Below, one piece after another: positions 48,541 through 60,500 of a stretch of 64,000 bases of DNA. Position numbers and translations under genes: made by a program. The stretch's first letter is position 1. Each line of letters opens with the position of its first letter. The notes beneath the pieces are model-generated. The model was given only the letters and a program-made list of their open reading frames with translations, did not search any database and had not been told where the DNA came from. Origin of the DNA: Serinus canaria (taxonomy: Eukaryota; Chordata; Aves; Passeriformes; Fringillidae); the NCBI RefSeq assembly GCF_022539315.1, contig NC_066326.1, positions 5,596,601-5,660,600 of the forward strand, given 5' to 3'.

Positions 48541-51500
48541 GCATGAAATGGTTTCCTGCTGGCTAAAGTGATCAAGAAGTATTCTGCAATTCTTGAAGCT
48601 CTGTCCTGGTTAAAGCAAGTACACAGGACCCAAACTTTGTGGGTTTTTTTCTTAGTTTTTTTTTTTTTCATCCCTAATACAGTGTATTTAATGGAAAGTG
48701 AAGACTGAATGAAATCTTGGGGACTCAGTAGATGTGTGTGTATGTATATATGCATGTATAAAGCTGTAGTTCCTCCTTTTTAACTGAAAGAAATGGAGGT
48801 TGAAAACCAGACTTGTTTCCTCTCCACCTTCTCCACTCTGGAGCCATGTGGATGGTGGGGGAGAAAGGATGGGGAGGGCAGCTTGGCTCAGTTTGTGGAA
48901 TTGTGTGATTGCACAGCTCCAGGCAAATATTGACACCAGGTTTCTTGGCAGATGTGCTGTTCCTGAGGTGCCTTGGGAGCAAAAGATCCTTCCCTGGCAC
49001 TTTCTGCAGCCCTTCCTGGGCTGGTGGAGGTGGTGAGTAAAGGGAGAGAAGCTCAGTGAGTGTTAGTGATGGGTGCTAAGAAAAGGTTTCACCCACAAAT
49101 ACTCTGATATCACATTATGAGATCTCTACCAAAGGGATGGATGTCTGTTAGATGTGCAGAGGGATGGGACCCCTTGTGGTGTGCCAGCACTGCCAGCCTG
49201 GCACAGGTCTGAATGCAGGGCATGCAGGCATCTGCTCTGCTTTCTGCATCTTTAAAAAAACAAAATAAGAACCAATTGCTGGTTGAGAAAGGGAAAATTG
49301 TAGAATGCTGTTTTCCATCAGCAGTTGGCTGCCTGGGCTTTGTGCCGTGGCTAGGGTGAGCATGTGTGAGATAACCTGCTCTCTCTGCTGCCCTTCTGGA
49401 GAATACACCAGAGCATTGTTAACAGCAGCCAGATTCCTCTGTGCTGTGGCTCTGTAGTGCAGTCTGGACAAAAGGTTAAACTGGGCAGTCAGTTTTGCAG
49501 TTACTTCCTATACAACACTCTGGAGAAAGTCCAGTATCACTTAGTTAACTTTTGCAGAGCTGTTTCCTGAAGGTTTTGTTAGAGAAAAGCAAGGTTATGT
49601 GTTTCCAGTTGCAGTAGAGTTATTTTCCCCTATAAAATGCACTGCAATTTATTTTTACACAGTTTTGATTGGTTTGCTAAGACTTGGAGGGTTTGGAAGA
49701 TCTGGAAAGTTGTTTTTTTTTTTTATTTCATACCTCACTTGCTGTGACAAATTGAGGAAAATGTGTTTTTTTAATGTGGCATTGCTGAGGTCTGGCCAGG
49801 CTGGGAACAGGGAGTGTGCAGAGCATGTGCTCCCACACTGATGTCTGACCCTGCAATGCCCAGTTTTGGGAAGCACTGAGGAAGTTTTTCTCCTTCAGGC
49901 AGGTCACAGGCTGGCAGTTTGCTGCAGCTGCCTGTTCTTCCTGGCTGCACAGATGTGCTGATGAATTGCACAGGGGTTCTATTCTCTGGTTTTTCAGCTT
50001 TGGAGGTGCTGTCATCCTCTGGTCTCCTTGGCCTTGCCCCCTTCCATCTCTCTGTGTCCCCTCTTGGGGGGTGCTTTGGCTTCTCCATCAAGGTTCAACT
50101 CAGGATTTCTTCATCTTTTCATGTGAATTGCTGCATTTCTTTTTCCCAGTGCTGTCTGTGCTTAAAGCAGCAGTGCTTCTCACAAGCCCTAACTATTCTT
50201 TCACTGATTTCCTTGAAATGGTGACATTTATTATTTTCACAGAGATCAGTCTGTCTCCTCTCAAAAGGACATGGTTTGAATTCTCCAAGCAGTGAGTGCA
50301 CCTGTGTCCCTCACTGTGCAGTCACAAACCTTGGGGCACCCTCTGCATTCCCATTTCCCAAATAATCCCATTTTGGAGCAGGGCTTGGTGTGAAGCCAAG
50401 GAGCCCTTGGCCCTGTGAGAGCTGCAGGTTGTGCAGTGAATGGTGAGCCCCTGGCACAGTGCCTGGGCTCACAAGGACCACTCCTAAGAGGGAAGGGGTA
50501 TTTCTGCTCCTGGCCAAATTGCAGTGTTAGCTTTTCTATTTTCAGGGCAGCCAGGTGGCCACCCACATGGAGTTTCATTATGAGACTTTTAAAAAATATT
50601 TTGAGAGGCCATTAGGTGAGTTTAAGATGGCATCTACTTTGGGTTATGTCTGAGTGAGGTGGGCTCAAAGCAAGAGGGAAGGACCTGGCTGCCTTTTAAC
50701 ATCTTCCTGCAGAATTTGTTGCTTGACTGCAGCATCCCTTCAGAAGAAGGGATTCCCTGTCCTTGGACTGGAACAGGAGCTCCTGTGACAAATGCACATC
50801 CTCTGGTGAGCAGAAACTAAGATGGTTATACCAAAAAAAATATTATCTGAAATGCCAAGATGAGCAGTATGATTCCAGTAATAATAGTTAAAAGATGAAA
50901 AAATTAGTTTATCCAAGTATCTTCTGAATCCAGCAATTTTGCAGGGAGAGTGGGTTCTTTATTGTTTCCCAAGCAAAAGAATTGGGAAATGTTCCCCTCC
51001 CCTGTGCAATGTGGAAAGGACAAAAGTCTGCAGAAGGGAAAGTTTGTTCTTTGACTGAACCTTAAAGATCTACATTCCCTTTGAATTAGCTGTGATGCCT
51101 TTAGCTGAGAAACTCTGCAAATCCGAGGGAGTTCATTGAATAATAAATCAAGGCATCCATCCAGCCAAGTACATCAGAGCCCTTTGAAGTAGATGAAAAA
51201 ATACCTTTCTGATCTGAAAGAGAGCTTTGGTGCCTGCCTGATGCTAATGCAGGGTTCAAACTCAGCTGCAGTGGCCCCCAACAGAGGTGGGGAGCAGGAG
51301 CAAATGTGGGCTTGTGAGCAGCTGCTTCCCCTTGGCTCTGCCTGCAGCCCCATTTGCCCAGGACTCCTGAAAATTTGAGATTCAAAGAGCAAAAAACTGC
51401 AGCCAGTGGAAGTAAGGACTGATTTTTAATGCTGGAAAGTTCTGAGATACCAGACTTGGGGAAGAGCAAGATCATTTGAAGGACTTTCTCTTTCTAAGAT

Positions 51501-54500
51501 TTAATTGCCTATAACCTTTTCTCCTTCTGAGACTTTCTGCAGTCTGGGTTGCACTAATACAGAAATCTGGCTTTGTAAGTGGCAGGAGCTGAAAAACAGC
51601 ACCAATAAAAGCTGTAAAGCGCTCAAAGATTTTTAAAATAGTGCTTCTGTAAAAGATGTGACATTATATGCTGGGGCAGAGTGCAATAAAGATATTTTAC
51701 TAGCACTCTTCACAACTCAGTTGTAAGTTGTACAGCTGTCCCAAACTCCCCTGATCAAGCGTTTCTAGCTGTGTACATCGCTGTAATTGTGTTGCCTCAT
51801 GCATACATGCATGTGTTTGTGTTTAGTGTAAGTTGTTTAAGCATGAGTGCACACGTGTGAGATTCTGCTGTGTGTAAGGAATGTTAAGGCTGGCATGTGA
51901 AGCAGTGATAGGTTCAATTGTTCCCTCAATGGCTTTATGGCATTCTTGGGGCAGAGACTTGAGCTTCAGCTCCATCTGCTTTGACATTGCTGCTGTCCCA
52001 GGGGCAAAAACCAATACAGGAGTTATGCCAAAAAAGTCTGAATGATTGTCCTGACAGCTGACCCTGATGTTAACATCGAGGTAGGAAAGTGATTTTTACA
52101 GAGCACACTCTCACACACAGTCAGTCACACACTCACTCACACTTGTGTTACTCTTGATCTAAGTGGGAATGGCTCGTTTTAAATGCAGTTTTTCCATCTT
52201 GAAGGTCAATTAAACCAAGTTGGAGGTCAGATAGAAGGGACAGAACATTTGCTTCTTGGTGTATCTATTTCTGTAATGTTATCAGTGAGTGTGGTTTTAT
52301 TTCCAGCATTTTGTTCCCGGGGCTTCCTCTAAGGCTGAACAAATTGGATCAGTTGGATGTAGTACAGCTTCCAATTTGGGGTTAGAAATCCATTAAATTG
52401 CTTGGTGCTTTGTTGGCAGTATGAAAGTGCTTGGAGTGGAAGTGCATTATGATTGGACATTGATTACTCGAAAGGAAAGGGGATGGATGCTTGTGTAAAC
52501 CCTACACCTCCAGCCAGGATGGCCAGCTTAGGGATTTTTTTTGCTTAAAATCTTCAGGTTTTGCCCTTAAAATGCTGTTCTTTATTACAGAGAAGAACTA
52601 TTTTTAAACTGGAAAGGGAGAGCTGTCTGCCATGTGTTCCTCACACCTCTGGGGGATTAGAGCTGGCCCTGCACCATGCAGTGCTGCCAGCCATAGACAG
52701 CCCATGGGTAACTGGTCCTTGAGATGCTTTGGGGCTATATACATCATTCCTTTCCACACACAAAATGTTTGGATTTGGCCAACCCCTCAGTTTCAGCCCG
52801 TGGCATTGGAAGGTGCCAGGAACGTCCTTGCTCTGGTAGGTTTCAAACTGAGTGAGTTTATGGTGGGCATAGGGTTGTAATTGCACTTGGACTGATCAGA
52901 GAGGGCTTTATTTCCAGTGTGCAGAGTTGCCTGGGTGTTCTGTGAGATCAGAGTCACTGCTGCAGGGGGAGGAGGGGGCAGAGCTGGCAGGGCTGACCAC
53001 TGCCTCTGTCCTGGCTGCTCCAGCTGGGTGGGCTCTGCTGGCTCTGCTCCCTGGCTCCATTAAACTTTGCAGCCCATTGAGGAGGCAGAGCTTCACATCA
53101 GTCCATCTGCTGGGAGGTTTCCTGGTGACAGCACAGCACATGCCCTGGGTGGCTGGGGAGGAGCAGCCACCAGTGAAAAACAGCTGGGTGTTGTGGCCAG
53201 CCAGGGGGAGAACAGGACAGCAGTGGGAAAAGCCTCTAAAAACACTTGGGTACCATCACTGTGTGAGAGCAGGAGGTGATGCAGCCCCTCAGTGTGGGTG
53301 GAAAGCAGCATCAAGTGCAGGAGAAGCTGGAGCAAGCCTGGAGTGAGCCCCCATGCCTGGGCTGCAGGAAAAATCTGCACATTTTTTTTTAAAAAGCACT
53401 TCCCCCAACTCTTTGCCTGAGTAATTTTAACCAATGCACAAATATTCCTTGGTGCCACTTCTCAGCAAGCATGTTTTGGGGGGAGATCAGTCCTTGCTGA
53501 TTAACTATTAATGAGAGCCAGGAGAGAGAGGCTGAGCAAACACATTGGGAGAGGGTTGTGTGCCCTGTCCCCACCATTAATGATTGACTGGGCAGGGCCA
53601 TGCCAGGGCTGGCACCATGGCCAAGTCTCACTCAGGGTGGGCTCTGCAAAGGGGTGATGCCAGCTGAGTGCTGAAATTTCATCCTCAGGGCTTGGGGATC
53701 CCCCATCCTGTGTGCAGCAGTGCAGACATGGTGCTGCTGGGTAGTGGTAGATAGTGGCAACCTGTTGTGCCACATTGTGCATTAACTAAATTAATATTTC
53801 TGATTAAAAAGTGAAGTGGGAGCAGTGGAAAAATATTTTGGCTGGTTAAGGTCTCTGAGCTTACCAGGAACACTTGCAGATAGGATTGAAACCATTTGAA
53901 TGCCAAAGAGAGCAGAGCATGTTACAATTCTGTCTTCTTTGAGAAAACTTGAAATACAGATTGTTCAGTATTACTGAATGGTTGACCTTGGAAGTTTTCT
54001 AAAATCATGGAAATTTTTGAACAGTGTTTGAGGAATTTCTGAATTCTCTCACTCTTCTCCCTGCACTCAACTTCTAACCCTCAGCTGGATTTTGCAAAGT
54101 CATGTGGTGGGAGGGTTTGGTTGCTAGCAGTCCAGCATGCTGCTGTGGGTCTGCCCACACATCTGAAAAAGCCAAAGGTTTAACATGGTTTATCTGCTGT
54201 GAGTACTTGTGAAGAGTTGCACAACTTTCAGAAGAAAATATTTGCTTTGCAAAAGGAGCCATTTTTGAAACTGTAAATAGCACTTAATGCTGATTTATCA
54301 ATGTAGCTTGTTATTGTTAATGGAGGCTGAGCAGTTCTAAGGTAGATGTGTGTAGTAAATTACATAGTTATTAATCCTCAATAAATTGGTTTAATATGTT
54401 GAATACACAGTGGGGAACCTTAATTGAAAATGTTAGTAAAGAAGTCATGGCCTGTATTGATTTACCAAAGAAAAACAGCAGTGATGGAAGCAGGAGCAAT

Positions 54501-55405
54501 TTGTTTGGTGAGTATTTTGTTTGAGCTGGGCTATCCAGCCCTTTTTCCAATGGTTCAAGGGACAGCCTGCTTTGCTTTGTGGATGCAAAATCACCAAGAA
54601 AGAAATTTACTGTCAGATTTAGAAAAAGGTGAGTTTGGTCATATACAGTCAAGCAACCGACTTGCAGGCTTTTTGTTTTAGGGCTATGTCTTTCTCATGG
54701 CAGTAGTCTGCACTTTAATCAAAGCAATAAACCCAGAACAAACCCTCTAGGTGTCAGGGCAGATGGTGGGTGGAGTTTTGTTTGTGGGTTAAAAAACCCT
54801 CTACATCCTGCTTTTCCTTCCAACTGCTTACCTGTCACAGGTGGCAAAGCAGGATTGCTTTACTTGAAATTAAACACAGTTATTCTTATTTAGATGCTCA
54901 TGCCCCCTTTGAAATGTGTTTTTTCTTTGATGCAGTCATTGGAGCTGATGCCTCAGTGTGTTTTGGAGAGGATTGTTCTCCTTCAGGCAGTGCAGCTTAA
55001 TAGAAGAGGCCAATACAGAGAGAGATTGCTGCAATTAAATCCTGCCCTGAGCCCTGCAGCATCCCCTGTTCCCTGCACACAATGCTGCCTTTGCCTGGGG
55101 GCAGAGGAACCTGTGGCCCCAGCAGGAGGGTGAGCAGCCTCAGGGGCTGCAGGCTGTGTGCCTGTGGCTAGTGCTCCTCTCAGAAGCAGCAAAAGCATTG
55201 TTGGATACCTTGTCCTTGCTGCTTCCTTTGCCCTGTGTTGGTTTGAGTCCCTGAGCTGCTGGGAAGGGCTGTCCATGTGCCCAGGGAACAGAGGGGCCTG
55301 GGGGGTCTCACTGCATGGACAGGGGCTCACAGCCCTGCCTCTCACACCACTGCATGACTTCCAAATTCCTTCACTTCTTGAAACCTCACTTCATTTTTTT
55401 TTTTT

Positions 55406-55436
55406 GGAACAATTGGAACAATTTTTTTGGAGCAAT
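55406..55436 (+). repeat. Short direct repeats of GGAACAATT / GGAGCAATT
   Basis: Two adjacent copies of GGAACAATT are followed, after a T-run, by GGAGCAATT. This is local slippage-type sequence at the end of a 12-T run. Confidence 0.75.
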
Positions 55437-56819
55437 TGAAACACTGAGAAAACTTGTTGAGTGGGCCAGGATCAAGGTCTGGTGAAATGAGTATCCTTGT
55501 GTCCCCTCTGGTGGTGCAGAGTCAAAGCATGAGGTCCATGAGCACCTGAGTTACCCAGGTGATTTCTGCATGTGTTATTTGCATATATGTGTGATTATGT
55601 AGATTAAATTGCATCCAAGCCTTCTGCCTTAAGAAATAAAACAGGGGTGTTTGGAGGAGATGATCTTTCAAGAAAAGTAAAAGAAAAAAAGCAGACAAGA
55701 ACTCAAGTAGAGTTTTGCTAAGGTTATTAAAATAGGAGGAAATGGGATCCTAGGTTTTGTCAAAACACATTTGTGTGAGCCAAGTAGGTCCTGAAATAAC
55801 CTGACACTGCCCTGCTGAAAGAGACAAATAAGCCTGTAAAAATCCTTGGTGTAGGAGATGTGGAAGCCCCAGCAGGCTTGCAGTGTTACCCAGTGCCCCT
55901 GCAGAGGATTCCTCCCTTTCCTCAGCCCTGAGACTGTGCCTGCTCATCCTGTGCTGCCTCTTGGAGTCTGGCAGTCCACAGTGGCAGAGATATTCACATT
56001 TACAGCTCTGTGTCAGCTGCCCAGCTCTGTCTGCACCCCAAGTTGTGAGTGCAGAGTGGCAGAGCAGGAGGAAGGGCCAAGGCTGCCAGTGTGTCCCTGA
56101 AAGTCACCTGAAGGTAAGATCATCCCCAAGTTCCTCAAACCATACCAGCCACATGCTAAATTAAATTGTAGTCTGGCACAATACTTCTCAGTGATGTGGT
56201 TTTAATTAGTGTTCTTTGCATTAATGGCTGCAGGCATCTGCTGGGATCTGCTGTGTGGTACCAATTCTTTGGGGATCATGCTACAGGAATTTCCTTCAGA
56301 CTGTTTCACTGGTCATGGCTGAGAGTGATTCATGGTGCAGTTCTCTTGGTGTCTGGATGACCTCTCAGAGTTTGTCTTCACTGTCAAATTAGCTCATATT
56401 ATGGCTTGAGGGCTGCCCTTAGGTTGACTCCCTCCTGCACATAAAGCCCCTTATGAGATATAAACAGGCTGTTAGCCCAAGCCAATGTGATGCTGCTGAT
56501 TTGAACAAGGACATAAGTAAAGCCTGAGTGAGCACATCACCTGAGCCACTAACAGACTCCCTCAGTGGTGGGGCACAGCTTCACCCATGTGGCTGCTATG
56601 TCCTGCAGGGTCCCCTTCTCTCCAAAGCACTTAGAGCAGCAATCTGGGGCATCCACCTCTCTGGTGCCCTGTGCTTTGGTGCTCTTACCTCCTTCTAGGA
56701 GGTAGCTCTTTGCCATGCTTGGTGTGGGCCATTTCTGGGCTCCATTTCAGAGTCTCTTTAAGCTCCTGGATGCTTTGCACTTGCAGCAGCACCCTGTACC
56801 TGGGGTACCCTGTAACAGA

Positions 56820-57150
56820 AATCACAGGGGGCTTAGCTTGGGGCACATGGATGAAAAGCTGCCTGGTGAAAGAGGACCAGGAGGTGCAGGTTCACAGCTG
56901 TCTGAACATGAGCCAGTGAATGCCCAGGTGACCAAGGAGGCCAGTGGCACCCTGGCTTGTACCAGCAATAGTGTGGCCAGCAGGACTGGGCCAGTGATCA
57001 TCTTCAGCACTGGTGAGGCCATGCATTGAATCCTGGGTTCAGTTCTGGGCCCCCACTGCAGGACACACAGTCAGGTGCTGCAGCATGTCCAGAGGAAGGG
57101 ACTGGAGCACAGCTCTAATGAGGAGAGGCAGCAGTGGCTGTTTGGCTGCT
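56820..57150 (+). mobile_element. CR1 LINE fragment with broken remnant of the ORF2 C-terminus, same sense as LRIG1
   Basis: This is the longest CR1 copy in the window. The DNA runs through CR1-type blocks CTGAACATGAGCCAG, GCCCAGGTGACCAAGGAGGC, GGCACCCTGGCTTGTACCAG, AATAGTGTGGCCAGCAGGAC, a GTTCTGGGCCCC block and an ATGAGGAGAGGCAGC block in canonical order. Translated, one frame holds CR1 ORF2 words (GTLACTSNSVASRT near 56,945-56,990). The homologous reading then moves to another frame at about 57,005-57,012, where WVQFWAP appears near 57,034. Stops and the frame shift show it is dead. It covers only the last part of the polymerase-bearing reading frame and is 5'-truncated. Confidence 0.9.
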
Positions 57151-59334
57151 CTTGCCTCATTGGAGTCAACTTTGGACCTGTCCTGTGCACAGGAATCAAA
57201 AATGGACTAAAGCTCCTTCTTTCTGTCCATACAACCCCCTGAATCCATGGAATCTGTGATGGCTCTGCATTAATGCTCCCCTGTCACTGCTTACAAGGAC
57301 GCTGCCATCTCCCTGGCACCTCACAAGCTTGTTTAAAAGAGACATCTGAGTGTGCTTTCTTCCTGCACAGCTGTACCCTTGTAGCATGGCCAGTGTGCTC
57401 CTTCTCTTGCTCCCCTGGCCCCCATCCCCAAGCTAATTCAGCTGCAGCCATGCTTTTCAGACCCACTCAAGTGTGCATGGGGCCTCCATTCCAGGGCTGT
57501 AAAGCCATCTACAAACATGTGGGAAGAGGATGGTGCCTATTCAGTGAGCTGCAGACTAGGCAGCTATCTTTCGACAGATGAGCCAGAGGAATTTCTACTG
57601 CAGGGCTCAATTGTTCTGGCCCTCAGCTCCCTTTTGTGCAGGAGCAATGAAAAGTTGTGTTATGACAACGGTTGACAAAGTGTTTAATGAAAGCCACAGT
57701 TGGCAGTGACAGAATTTCAAGCCATCCTCCTTTTCTCCAATGCCTGTCATCAAAAGGTGCAGAAACACTTTTGACATAATCTTCTGCACTGACAGATAAA
57801 TGGTTTTGATGTAAGGGTTGGAAACTTTCACCTTGCAGAACAGAATTCAGCCGTCATCGTGGTGGACAGAGACCAGGAGCCATGTATGTCTCTGTTCCTT
57901 TGTCTGGTTTTCAACAGAGAGGTAGGTGGCTTTTCTCTGCACTGGTCAAGGTCCCAAAGCAGAGACAAAACTTGGACATAAACTCCTGATCTACCCTGCA
58001 CCTTGCCCAAGGGGGCAGGGTTGGCCTTTCACAGGTGAAAGAACTGACTGATCCCTCCTCACTAGTAAGGACTCTTTCTGTGCCAGCATTGTTCCTTTTG
58101 GGAGGTAGTTTGAGCATACCCAGTTATTTAACAAAACTTTCACTTGAGTCTCTGCAGAGTTCAGTGATCCACAGTGCCACTTTCATAATGCCAGCTGAAG
58201 GCAAACACTGCTTTCTTATTTAGAGACTGGAATAACTGAAAAGACAGAGCAGGGCCCTTCCCATATTGATTTTACAGGCTCTCAGTTCCTGATCATGGGC
58301 ATCTTAGTGACAGGAGGGGAAAACCCCACATTGTTAGATTAGCCAGTACAAGGAAGACTTGAAGTCTGTAATGGATAAATAATATGCAGAGCACTTTTCA
58401 TGCCAGTAAATCAGAATAAAGTTTAAAAACATTTACCAGCTTTTCCTTTTCAGTAGAAGCTGATCTGGAAAAAACAATCTGAATGTTAGGGGCTGCTCAG
58501 GTTGGTGGTTCTGCTCTTTCTCCTCTGCCAGCTGTAGAACTTCTAACCTTTGTAGGATGCTTCCCTGAACTCACAGCTCAGGCTCTTGAATTTATATTAG
58601 TGGACTTCTGTTTTCTTTCCACAGTTGCCTTGGAGGGATCAGAGCATCCTTCCATCAGTAATTCAACATACCAATGCAGAGGAGCAGGGCACTGAGCAGT
58701 TTGTGGGCAGTCCCACTTTTGGGCTCAGCTCACCTCACTGTAGTTGCCAGGAAATGGGCAGAACATGCACCAAAGCCATGGGCTCTTGGAACTGGCATGA
58801 AACACTGCAGGTGCTGCTTTATAAACTGGCATTGAAGAGATGCTCAGGGTGAGAGAGACCTCAGAGGGCTGGGCAGGTGCTGATTTGGGAAAGGACAGGG
58901 GTTTGGTGTTGGGAGTTGATGGCTCTTTGAGGAACACATGTTGGAAAACTGATGGCAGGAACATTTGTTAGGTGATTCATTGGGCAACTGTGGCATCGTC
59001 CCAAGGGCTCCTGGAGAAGGAATGCATTCTCTGTGCTGCAGAGGAGCAGCAAATGTGCCAGCTTTCAGTGATGGGACAGCTGTGCCCCCAGGCTTGGCAT
59101 CTCCAGTCAGCTTCCACTGCTGGTCTGCTCAGCTCAGAGAGGCCAGCCTGGTGGGGACATTAAAGCCCTGCAGTGCTTCATTCACTGCTGGACATTTGGG
59201 ACCCACACTTAGGGCTGGGAGAGCATCCTGTGCACCCATGACCTCAAGTTTTGAGCTCCCTTCTTTATTTGCATTACTGGAGCCCAACCAAGGTTGAGGC
59301 CTCATTTCATCAGCATCAGGCAAACCAAGACAAT

Positions 59335-59515
59335 ACCTACCTCAATCTTATTTACAGTCTAAATAGACAAGACAGACAAAGGGTGGCTGTGGAAACAAAA
59401 GCTCTGGAGAGGTGATGTGACATGACCCGGTCACACAGCAGGAGATGAAGAGAGCCAGGAACAGACAGAGGTTTCCTGACTCCCAGAACCAATGATCTAT
59501 CTATTGAAACATGTT
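59335..59515 (+). mobile_element. MIR-like SINE (ancient amniote copy)
   Basis: The sequence shows the sequential words of the MIR 3' half as seen in sauropsids: TTACAGTCTAAATAGACAAG, ACAGACAAAGGGTGG, a GAAAC..AGAGAGGTGATGTGACATG block, GGTCACACAGCAGGAG, and AGAGCCAGGAACAGA. The last blocks are AGGTTTCCTGACTCCCAG and TGATCTATCTATTG. Family wording is recalled from amniote genomes and no database was consulted. Divergence is high, fitting an element far older than the CR1 copies. It is non-coding and sits in the sense direction of LRIG1. Confidence 0.78.
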
Positions 59516-60485
59516 AATTCTTTCTCTCACTTAAATGCTGTGACTGGCATGCCACATAGTGCCTAGTGAGGGGATCAGAGTTCTGGGAAACACATCCTTT
59601 GATTGCTAATGCTTCAGGCTAGAAATTCTTGGGTATTTTAATATAAGTTAGAATACAGCTAGTGCCAGAAACTCAGTAAACTTGATTTTGATTTTTGGCA
59701 TATCTGTGTAATTTAAAGTCTCCTGTTGATTTTGTACTGACTCTATTTCTAGCTTTCATTTCCCCACTGATTTTTGAGCAGTGTAATGTACATTTAGTGA
59801 GGATACTTGGTGGTTGGGGTGAGTAGTGTGGGGAGAACTGAAGACTTTGGTGTTCAGGAGGATGGAGTTCACCTGCATTTCTGCAGCAGCTGTTGGGAAG
59901 TCTTTCTGTTGCTGGTGCAGCAAAACATCTCTGTGCTATCTGAAGAGCCAGCTATTTGTGCAGTGACTTTGATGTTCAAATGTCCTGAATGGCAGCAGCA
60001 ATAATCAGAAAGTCACTTTTGGTGATGTTAAACTGTGGCTGTGAAATCCTTTAATTTATGAAGAGCTTTGTTTTTTCACTTGTGAACTTTGGAGGTTCAT
60101 GACAGCATCACTCAGTGCTTGAGCACAAGCTTAGCCAGGGGCCTGGTCCCTCTGGCAAGTGCAGGGAGGATCAGTTTTGGTGCATGTGTTCTTGTTTCTT
60201 GCTTCATAAAACAGCCTCTTAGCCTATTGCAGAGGAATGTATTGAGGAGCAATACATTACCTGAAAAATGGGAAGTTTGGCTGCAGTAAAAGGCATAGAA
60301 ATCCATGGAAACAGATGGATTCATGCACCATCGTGTCTGGCTGTATTTCCCCCTTTTAGTTTGTCACTTGTGTTTCTGTGATGGCTTCATTGTGCTGAGG
60401 CTGTAGCATGTTACCTGTTGTATTTTCTCTTTTTGCCTGTAGATGAGGCAGGGGCAAGCTCCAACCTGATCTTACTGTGTGGTTT

Positions 60486-60500
60486 AAAAAAAAAAAAAAA
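60486..60500 (+). repeat. Poly(A) run, 15 A
   Basis: A homopolymer run of 15 A preceded by GGTTT and followed by GTAGTAATG. No recognisable element is attached. Confidence 0.85.
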
